The translations under genes and the position numbers were made by a program. Source: JBOFEH01 sp051650265 (GTDB taxonomy: Bacteria > Bacillota > Clostridia > Lachnospirales > Cellulosilyticaceae). Taken from it: a stretch of DNA of 12,469 nt. Below the pieces are notes generated by a model, which ran no database searches, had not been told where the DNA came from, and saw only the letters and a program-made list of their open reading frames with translations. Numbering within the stretch: position 1 is the stretch's first letter; each line of letters opens with the position of its first letter. Shown in pieces: positions 1 to 5,915 of the stretch. The DNA lies in assembly GCA_051650265.1 (NCBI GenBank), contig JBOFIR010000206.1:1-12469 (forward strand), written 5' to 3'.

Positions 1-743
1 ATTACTATGAGCGTGAGGCTCAGATTGGGCAGTGTGTGAGACGGGTGCTCGTGTATCCGCTTATTCTGTTGGGGATGATGTGTACGATGATTTTGGCAAT
101 CAATGCGCATGTGTTGCCTGTGTTTGAGGAGGTACTAGAGAGTTTGGGGATGCAAATGTCATCGCGTGCCACAGGGATGATGCAGATGGGGACGATGATA
201 ACAGCGTGGTCTGCGGGGCTGATCCTCTGTGTATTGGTTAGTGGATTAGTTTTGTGGGGATGGTTGAAGGTGAGCGGAGAGCTTACTGTGGTGACTAGAG
301 CCTTACATTATTTTAAGAGTTATGAGACGTTGGAAATTCAAAAGTTTACTTCGGCTCTTACTTTGCTAATAGGAAGTGGTGTACCGCCTGAGTATGCCAT
401 GGAGATGGCGAGAGAGTTGGTAAGGCATGTTGGGGTAAGACGAAAAATTGATCAAAGTTTAGTCAGTATGCATGCAGGGCAGTCTTTGGCTCAGGCGGTG
501 CAGGAGAGTCGTTTGTTTTCGAGTTTGGCGGTGAGGATGCTGATTGTAGGGAGCCGGACGGGGTGTTTGGAAGAGATGATGAAGAAGCTGGCGACTTACT
601 ATGAAGAGGAAGTAGAGGAAACTTTGGAGCGTATAGTGGGGCGTATTGAACCGATAACAGTTATTGTTTTGGCATGTGTGATAGGCAGTATTTTGTTGTC
701 TGTGATGTTGCCATTGATGAGTATGATGTCAGTGATAGGATAG
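1..743 (+). CDS. pilC: Type IV pilus / type II secretion inner-membrane platform protein PilC (GspF family), C-terminal part
   Basis: This is the polytopic membrane platform protein on which the assembly ATPase acts to build pilin filaments. The gene is cut by the window edge. The frame is open from base 3, and the residues before the GTG at 36 (YYEREAQIGQC) match the end of the first GspF domain, so that GTG is an internal valine and not a start. About 246 residues are visible. They comprise a membrane segment (LVYPLILLGMMCTMILAI), a second one (AGLILCVLVSGLVLWGWL), the second GspF domain containing FTSALTLLIGSGVP and VGSRTGCLEEMMKKLATYYEEEV, and a C-terminal membrane segment (ITVIVLACVIGSILLSVMLP). 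This order is that of the family, with roughly the first 150 residues missing. The next gene begins 11 bases after the stop, so they share a transcript. PilC and ComGB are hard to tell apart by sequence; pilT in the same operon favours PilC. Confidence 0.93.
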   Translation, partial: YYEREAQIGQCVRRVLVYPLILLGMMCTMILAINAHVLPVFEEVLESLGMQMSSRATGMMQMGTMITAWSAGLILCVLVSGLVLWGWLKVSGELTVVTRALHYFKSYETLEIQKFTSALTLLIGSGVPPEYAMEMARELVRHVGVRRKIDQSLVSMHAGQSLAQAVQESRLFSSLAVRMLIVGSRTGCLEEMMKKLATYYEEEVEETLERIVGRIEPITVIVLACVIGSILLSVMLPLMSMMSVIG

Positions 744-754
744 GGGGATAGGAG

Positions 755-1081
755 ATGGCTAGGCATAAAGGGTATAAAGAGGGAGTGGGTGTACTGCTTG
801 GGATTTTAGTAATGGGATGGTGTTTAGCTTTTGGAGGGATGCAGACCAAGGCGTATACACAAAGTGAGCAGATGAAGATGATGGAGCAGGCTATTATGAA
901 GGCGGTAGTACAGTGTTATGCCTTAGAAGGGGTCTACCCACCGAGTATTGCATATATTTCAGAGCATTATGGCTTAGAGGTGGATGAGCAAAAGTACGCG
1001 GTGTATTATGAAATTTTTGCTTCGAATGTAATGCCGCAAGTGAAGGTACTCCCATTAAAAGGAGCAGAGATCCATGAGTAG
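755..1081 (+). CDS. Small membrane-anchored protein of clostridial pilus operon, function unknown
   Basis: This 108-residue protein has a short basic N-terminus, one membrane segment (about residues 9-29, GVGVLLGILVMGWCLAF) and an outside domain. The outside domain has a conserved-looking core, CYALEGVYPPSIAYISEHYG followed by YEIFASNVMPQVKV. From memory, similar small proteins recur in clostridial pilus loci, but I cannot name a family. It lacks a prepilin peptidase site: there is no Gly followed by a hydrophobic stretch with Glu at +5, so it may be an assembly partner and not a processed pilin. The start is supported by a G-rich ribosome site (AGGGGG at 742-747). Its end overlaps the next gene by 8 bases, which argues for coupled translation. 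The role in pilus assembly is inferred from position only. Confidence 0.8.
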   Translation: MARHKGYKEGVGVLLGILVMGWCLAFGGMQTKAYTQSEQMKMMEQAIMKAVVQCYALEGVYPPSIAYISEHYGLEVDEQKYAVYYEIFASNVMPQVKVLPLKGAEIHE

Positions 1082-1577
1082 GAGAAGATGGGGAGCAGGC
1101 GGTGGTAGACTATTGGAACTGAGTGTCATGGCTAGTTTGTTTTTGTTTTTTGTAGGGATGAGTTTGCTAGTGTTGGTCATGAGTGCGAAGGGATACAAAA
1201 TGATACAGCAAAATAGTTTGATGGCTTACCAAACCCATACACCTATTGCTTATATTAGGATGAAGATTCGCCAGCATGATCGGATGGATGGTGTAGCAGT
1301 GAAGTCTCATCAAGGGCAACCGATACTTGTCTTACGGGAAGAAGTTGATGGGGTAAAATATGAGACATGGATTTATGTGTATGATAATTATTTGAGAGAA
1401 CTGTATATAAAAGAGGGGGATGAATTGGGATTAGAGGCAGGTATGGAGATCCTGCCACTGCAGGCGCTAAAGATTACAATCAGTCAGCAGCGGTTAGTGA
1501 CGATGACTATAAAGACGTGCGAAGGTCAGTCTGAGACTGCGCATGTAGCCCTACGGTCAGGAGGTGACGGTAGATGA
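1074..1577 (+). CDS. Minor pilin-like protein, probable DUF4860 family
   Basis: This 167-residue protein has a basic leader (MSRRRW), a Gly-rich stretch, then LLEL and a membrane helix (about residues 16-37). Cleavage after Gly10 would put Glu15 at mature position +5, as in type IV prepilins, so it could be a processed minor pilin with an unusual GG junction. The rest (residues 50-165) is a predicted beta-rich outside domain with AYIRMKIRQHD, LVLREEVDGVKYETWIYVYD and a final VALRSG. This pattern resembles, from memory, the DUF4860 family found in clostridial pilus operons; the family number should be treated as moderately sure. The ribosome site AAAGGAG lies inside the end of the previous gene. 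The stop overlaps the next start as ATGA. Role: likely a pilus tip or initiation component, by analogy with GspH/I/J minor pseudopilins. Confidence 0.8.
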   Translation: MSRRRWGAGGGRLLELSVMASLFLFFVGMSLLVLVMSAKGYKMIQQNSLMAYQTHTPIAYIRMKIRQHDRMDGVAVKSHQGQPILVLREEVDGVKYETWIYVYDNYLRELYIKEGDELGLEAGMEILPLQALKITISQQRLVTMTIKTCEGQSETAHVALRSGGDGR

Positions 1578-2023
1578 AGCGAAGTGGCGTAAGTAAGATG
1601 AATCCTTTTTTCTTAGAATGCGTAGTAAGTCTAGCGTTATTGAGTCTAGTGGGATTAGTGATTCTCAAAGCTTTTGTAAAGGTGGAGCGAGTGAATGCAC
1701 GGTCACAAGCAGAGCGGCAGGCAGTGGTGATGATGTGTTCAATTGCTGAGTATATTCAGGCGGAAAAACCTGAAGTACCACAGCAGATGAGCTGGTATTA
1801 CAATGCTTTGGGAGAAGTACTTGAAGCTGGAGAGGTGCCTAGTTTTGAGGCGGAACTGACGAAAGTAGAGCAGTTTTGTGAGGGTGGTGTGTTGGAAAGT
1901 TATACAGTACACATGTATAGCCAGCCACTTACACAGAAGCAGGAGGTAGGGAGGTTGGAATTTGCGTGCTATAGACCGAAGGGAATCCAGCAAGTAGAAA
2001 GGCGTGTGGGATATGAAAACTAA
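1574..2023 (+). CDS. Minor pilin / pseudopilin-like protein
   Basis: This 149-residue protein has a typical pilin-like N-terminus. A short basic leader (MKRSGVSKMN) is followed by PFFLE, with Glu15 where the +5 glutamate is expected, and then a hydrophobic helix (about residues 16-34) running into a longer amphipathic helix (VKVERVNARSQAERQAVV). The usual glycine at -1 of the cleavage site is replaced by Asn10, so processing is uncertain. The outside domain is small and has three cysteines (55, 102, 132), which may allow a disulfide. The start is fixed by a full anti-ribosomal match, AGGAGGTGA at 1559-1567, six bases before the ATG. It overlaps the previous gene by 4 bases (ATGA) and the next by 11. 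The likely role is a minor pilin in the complex that primes pilus assembly. No specific family name is recognised. Confidence 0.8.
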   Translation: MKRSGVSKMNPFFLECVVSLALLSLVGLVILKAFVKVERVNARSQAERQAVVMMCSIAEYIQAEKPEVPQQMSWYYNALGEVLEAGEVPSFEAELTKVEQFCEGGVLESYTVHMYSQPLTQKQEVGRLEFACYRPKGIQQVERRVGYEN

Positions 2024-2522
2024 AAAGATGTGTGTAGGGATAGGGAGTTTGAGTATGGTGACTCTATTTGTAGTTTTATGCCTGACGATTTTTGCGATAC
2101 TTGCTTTAATTACAGTGGATAGGGATTATAAATTAACGCAGAAGACCACGCAGAGTGTACTGGATTTTTATGAGGCAGATGCAGCGGCAGAGCAGAAATT
2201 AGCAACTATTGATGCGGTGTTAATAGCAGCACAAAGACAAGGTATGGCGTTAGCAAACGAAGGGCATTTGGCGCAAGTGGTAGAGCAATTGGAGCAGTTA
2301 GCTAAGGTAGAAAGGTTAGGACAGGGAGCATCTTGGAAACTAAGGATAAGTTATGAAGAGCCTTTGCAGACGCATCAGGTGTTGGTGGTAGTACTTGAAG
2401 TAGTGCCTGGTGAGTGGGAAGCAGCTACGCGGTATCACATCATAGAGTGGGCCTTAAAGACCAATGAGCATTGGGAACAGGAGTTAGTCCAGCCAGAGTT
2501 TGAGGAGATCACTTTAGAGTAG
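2013..2522 (+). CDS. Pilin-associated membrane protein, possible GspK/PilX-like tip component
   Basis: This protein of 169 residues has a short leader (MKTKKMCVGIG), one hydrophobic helix (about residues 12-35, SLSMVTLFVVLCLTIFAILALITV) and a soluble domain rich in Ala, Gln and Glu that begins with a helix (TTQSVLDFYEADAAAEQKL). The hydrophobic helix has Val where pilins carry Glu at +5. GspK-type tip pseudopilins also lack that glutamate, and this gene is likewise the last of the pilin-like series, so a capping role is a reasonable guess but not shown. I chose ATG 2013 over the in-frame GTG at 2004, because AAAGG at 1998-2002 is 10 bases before the ATG but only one base before the GTG. The stop lies inside the ribosome site of pilT. 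Confidence 0.78.
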   Translation: MKTKKMCVGIGSLSMVTLFVVLCLTIFAILALITVDRDYKLTQKTTQSVLDFYEADAAAEQKLATIDAVLIAAQRQGMALANEGHLAQVVEQLEQLAKVERLGQGASWKLRISYEEPLQTHQVLVVVLEVVPGEWEAATRYHIIEWALKTNEHWEQELVQPEFEEITLE

Positions 2523-2533
2523 GAGGAGGCAGC

Positions 2534-3589
2534 ATGGATATTAATAAGATTTTTATAGAAGCTCAGCAGCAGGGGGCATCTGATATTTTTATCGTAGCCG
2601 GTAAAGAAATTTGTTTTAAGAAGCAAGGTAGCTTGTACAATTATAATGAAGAAAAACTAGGTGCCAAGGAGACAGAGCACATTACGAGTTATATTTATAA
2701 AGTGTCGGAGAGAGAGATGAAGCAGCTTCTAACCCGAGGGGATGATGATTTTTCGTTTTCTCTAGAAGGCATAGGGCGTTTTAGGGTCAATGCTTACAAG
2801 CAAAGAGGTTCTTATGCCATGGTAGTCAGAGTAGTAAGATTTGAATTACCTGATGCCAAGGTGCTAGGGATACCGGAGGAGGTGCTCGCACTTTCCAAGC
2901 AGACCAAAGGACTTGTACTGGTGACAGGGCCAGCAGGCTGTGGGAAGTCGACTACGTTGGCATGTATCATGAATGAAATTAATGCCCACAGACAATCTCA
3001 TATTATTACTCTAGAAGATCCGATAGAGTTTATTCATCGTCATGGCGAGGGGATAGTCAGTCAGAGAGAGGTCGGTATTGATACGCAAAGCTACGTCCAA
3101 GGATTAAGAGCTGCACTCAGAGAAGCGCCAGATGTCATCTTGCTTGGTGAGATGCGGGACCTAGAGACCATTAGCATTGCCATGACAGCTGCAGAGACAG
3201 GTCAGTTAGTCTTTTCCACGCTGCATACTTTAGGGGCTGCCAATACCATCGACCGTATCGTGGATGTATTTTCACCTGAGCAGCAACAGCAAGTGAGGGT
3301 GCAGCTTTCTATGGTGCTCCATAGTGTCATTTCTCAGCAGCTTATCCCCACTGAACAGGGGGTAGTCCCAGTATTTGAAATCATGTTTGTCAACAACGCC
3401 ATTCGTAATATGATTAGGGAAGGTAAGGTCTATCAGATCGAAGCGATGATGGGGAATTTATCAAGTGAAGGGATGAAAACGATGGATGGTAGCCTGTTAG
3501 AGCTATACAAACAAGGTAAGATTACAGCTCAGCAAGCGAAGTTTTATAGTTTAGCGCCTGAAATGTTGGGAAGAAAGTTACAGATATAA
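2534..3589 (+). CDS. pilT: Type IV pilus retraction ATPase PilT
   Basis: PilT is a cytoplasmic hexameric ATPase of the secretion ATPase family. It drives pilus disassembly, and so retraction, twitching or surface pulling. The 351 residues match the family length. The visible motifs are an N-terminal region with GASDIFI (15-20), Walker A GPAGCGKST (132-140), Asp box ITLEDPIEF (158-166), Walker B VILLGEMRD (201-209), His box STLHT (228-232), and AIRNMIREGK (289-298). The last is the C-terminal AIRNLIRE motif, typical of PilT and absent from the assembly ATPase PilB. There is no zinc-binding tetracysteine motif, which also argues against PilB. The ribosome site AGGAGGAGG sits just before the ATG and overlaps the stop of the upstream gene. 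pilT closes the operon and is followed 14 bases later by a strong terminator. Confidence 0.96.
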   Translation: MDINKIFIEAQQQGASDIFIVAGKEICFKKQGSLYNYNEEKLGAKETEHITSYIYKVSEREMKQLLTRGDDDFSFSLEGIGRFRVNAYKQRGSYAMVVRVVRFELPDAKVLGIPEEVLALSKQTKGLVLVTGPAGCGKSTTLACIMNEINAHRQSHIITLEDPIEFIHRHGEGIVSQREVGIDTQSYVQGLRAALREAPDVILLGEMRDLETISIAMTAAETGQLVFSTLHTLGAANTIDRIVDVFSPEQQQQVRVQLSMVLHSVISQQLIPTEQGVVPVFEIMFVNNAIRNMIREGKVYQIEAMMGNLSSEGMKTMDGSLLELYKQGKITAQQAKFYSLAPEMLGRKLQI

Positions 3590-3603
3590 GTGAAAAAAGG
3601 CTG

Positions 3604-3639
3604 AAAAAAGTCACACAATGTAAAAGTGTGACTTTTTTT
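3604..3639 (+). terminator. Intrinsic terminator after pilT
   Basis: A perfect 13-base inverted repeat (3604-3616 with 3626-3638, core GTCACAC/GTGTGAC) has a 9-base loop and ends in a run of seven T. The matching A run on the left side means it could also work for transcripts from the opposite strand. It separates the pilus operon from the kinase operon. Confidence 0.92.
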
Positions 3640-3645
3640 ATGTAC

Positions 3646-3674
3646 TTTAGTTTGAAAATTAATTAAAATATAGT
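3646..3674 (+). promoter_or_regulatory. Weak candidate promoter for the kinase operon
   Basis: TATAGT at 3669-3674 matches five of six bases of the -10 box, but the -35 region 17 bases upstream (TTTAGT at 3646-3651) is poor. A TTGAAA at 3652 is too close to be used with it. A start near 3681 would leave a leader of about 33 bases before the kinase start. A promoter is expected here because a terminator lies just upstream, but the exact boxes are uncertain. Confidence 0.35.
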
Positions 3675-3713
3675 TACGGGTATTTTAATACAGAGTAGAA
3701 TGGGGACTAAGTT

Positions 3714-5915
3714 ATGAAAAAACTTCTAAATAGGATAAAAGAGGATGTGCTCGTAATCGATCAAAAAGGAAAGATTCGATACTGTAATGAGAAGCTATGT
3801 GGTAAGCTTTACTACCATAGCAAATTTATGGATGGTTGGGATATCGAGGAGATTGTAGAAGATGCCCAAGCGCTGAGACAACAACTTATTTATTTAGTGG
3901 GAGGAGAAGAGTTAGTCCTAAAATTGAAGGATAGAGCGGGACAAATCTTGCAGTATGTTTGTAAAGTTGTAGCAAAAGAGTGGGAGAATTCACCTGCTTT
4001 TGTATTGATGGGAAAAGTAAAGGAAGATTATCAGATACCTAGTCCTTCCATGTGTCAGGTGTTAGATCAGCTTCCTTGTGGTGTGTTGGTAAAATCATTA
4101 AATGGAAGATATACCTATATTAATCAAGTAGCAGATGAAAAGTGTGGCATGAGGAAAGCGGATGTACTCGGCAAGACGGATCGTCAAGTTTGGGGAGAGG
4201 AGATCGGGAAAGTAGTAGAGCAAGAGGATGAAATTATTCTCAAAACACAGGAGCCTAAACACATGGAAGTGTGGAGGAATGTGGGAGAAATGAAATTATT
4301 TAAGGTATACAAACTTCCTTTTTATCAGGAGAAGCGTTTGGCGGGGATTATTAAAATTTGTAGAGATGAGACATTAAGCTGGTTGATGGCACATCAGCAG
4401 AATGAGAATGATGAGGAACTACGCAGCATAGGAGAGAGTACTTACCGGAATGAGGTTATGTTTAATCAAGATTTTCAAGAAATGAAAATAGAGCAATGCT
4501 TGATTAGAGAACTAAAGGCTCAGGGGGTATGTGTGCTTGCGTATGATGATGAAAAGAATCAGTTAACAAGTTATTTTTATGAAGGTGTCTGTAGAACGAT
4601 TATACAGCAGGATGGTAGAGGTTATATACCGGCAGACAATCTAGGTGAAATAATTCGGGATGAACGGTACCACGGGGTTCATCCTGTTGAAGAGAGTCTA
4701 TTTGCAAGGGATGCGGTGAGGATTTGCTCAAGAGGTATAAAGGATATAGGCATCCATCCCATCTATTATAATCAGGAGTTTATGGGGGTATTAGTGATCT
4801 TCTATGAAGCGTATGATTATACACTTAAGGATGAAAAGCAAATCGATGAGAAGGTGTGTAAACAGCTAGCAATGATTCTCAAACAGTTTGAGTTATCTAG
4901 AAAACTGAAGGAAGAACTGGAACGGAGAAAGTTAGTTGAGGAGGAACTGGGGTATTTACTAGATACAGCAGCAGATGTGATTAAGGTAGTGGATAAGCAT
5001 AAGTGTATTCAGATGGTGAGTCAGAGTTTTTGTGACTTAGTAGGTAGGTCTAAATCGGAGATTATGGGTAGACATTATAAGGAGTTTATCTATACAGAAG
5101 ATAATCAGCTGCAATATGATGTGCATGAAAAGGAAATGATTCACTATACGACACAATCAGGTGAAAATATTTGGATTGAGTGGCATGTGAAGTACAATGC
5201 GGAAAAAGACATGTATATTTGTATCGGGACAGATATTACGAAAGCAAGGGAGCTGGCTCAACAGCAGGCAGACTATGAAAAACAGGTACAAAAGGAAAGC
5301 GTAAGAAATGAATTTTTTGCTAAGATTTCTCATGAGTTTAGGACGCCTATCAATATGATTTTATCGAGTTTGGAATTAATTGCGCAGATGGGTGTAGAAC
5401 AAAATATGCAAGCGTTACTGAATCAGATGCAGCGAAGGACGTATGGATTACTTGAACTGGTAGATAACTTGATGGATATGACAGAGATTGATACAGGTTT
5501 TGCCCAGCTACAACTGGAAGTGTGTAATATTGTAGAAGTCATAGAAACAGTAGTTGAGGTAATTAGTAAACGTATGAAAACCAAGCAGATCCAGTGGGTT
5601 TTTGATACACAAATTGAAGAGCAACAAATGAGCTGTGATCGTATAAAAATTCAGCGCGCTATAGGGAGTGTCATTAGTAATGCGATCAAGCGGATAGCGT
5701 ATGAGGGAAGGATCCAAGTTGAAGTTCAACTTATAAGGAATAAAGTGAATGTGTCTATCACAGATACGGGAAGATGTGGGCAGGAAGAGGCGTTTTTTAT
5801 TGCCCAATCTTTTGTGGGTATGCATGGTGGCAGGGTATTTGTCCAGTCGATCAGTGAGGGTGGTAATACTATTTGCATAGAATTACCACTAAGAGTAGAA
5901 GGGAACCGAATATGA
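3714..5915 (+). CDS. Cytosolic PAS-PAS-GAF-PAS histidine kinase homologue with degenerate ATPase domain (kinase A)
   Basis: This 733-residue sensor protein has no membrane segment or signal peptide. From N to C it shows a PAS-like domain (about 5-100, EDVLVIDQKGKIRY), a second PAS (115-220), a GAF-like domain (255-395), a short coiled coil, a third PAS (410-515), a HisKA helix with FFAKISHEFRTPIN and phospho-accepting His540, and a shortened HATPase domain. The ATPase keeps the N-box Asn656 (SNAIK) and Asp684. However, G1 reads DTGRCG in place of DNGIG, and the F box, ATP lid and G2 box (GSGIGL) are absent. The distance from Asp684 to the QS before the last strands is 28 residues, against 53 in both neighbours, a loss of about 25 residues in frame. 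It probably cannot bind ATP normally and may be phosphorylated by a partner. Its stop overlaps the next start (ATGA). Confidence 0.9.
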   Translation: MKKLLNRIKEDVLVIDQKGKIRYCNEKLCGKLYYHSKFMDGWDIEEIVEDAQALRQQLIYLVGGEELVLKLKDRAGQILQYVCKVVAKEWENSPAFVLMGKVKEDYQIPSPSMCQVLDQLPCGVLVKSLNGRYTYINQVADEKCGMRKADVLGKTDRQVWGEEIGKVVEQEDEIILKTQEPKHMEVWRNVGEMKLFKVYKLPFYQEKRLAGIIKICRDETLSWLMAHQQNENDEELRSIGESTYRNEVMFNQDFQEMKIEQCLIRELKAQGVCVLAYDDEKNQLTSYFYEGVCRTIIQQDGRGYIPADNLGEIIRDERYHGVHPVEESLFARDAVRICSRGIKDIGIHPIYYNQEFMGVLVIFYEAYDYTLKDEKQIDEKVCKQLAMILKQFELSRKLKEELERRKLVEEELGYLLDTAADVIKVVDKHKCIQMVSQSFCDLVGRSKSEIMGRHYKEFIYTEDNQLQYDVHEKEMIHYTTQSGENIWIEWHVKYNAEKDMYICIGTDITKARELAQQQADYEKQVQKESVRNEFFAKISHEFRTPINMILSSLELIAQMGVEQNMQALLNQMQRRTYGLLELVDNLMDMTEIDTGFAQLQLEVCNIVEVIETVVEVISKRMKTKQIQWVFDTQIEEQQMSCDRIKIQRAIGSVISNAIKRIAYEGRIQVEVQLIRNKVNVSITDTGRCGQEEAFFIAQSFVGMHGGRVFVQSISEGGNTICIELPLRVEGNRI

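Noticed and set aside
36..38. GTG as the start of the first gene
   Set aside because: The frame is open upstream and the upstream residues match PilC, so the gene is simply cut by the window edge.
1..3589. Competence (ComG) pseudopilus operon
   Set aside because: PilT with the AIRNMIREGK motif at the end of the operon indicates a retractable type IV pilus. ComG operons carry no retraction ATPase.
5873..5911. TTG-initiated longer form of kinase B
   Set aside because: The extra 13 residues come from out-of-frame reading of the end of kinase A. The ATG at 5912 has a ribosome site and aligns with the start of kinase A.
5760..5915. Frameshift as the cause of the odd C-terminus of kinase A
   Set aside because: Similarity to kinases B and C resumes after the gap in the same frame, so an in-frame deletion explains it better.
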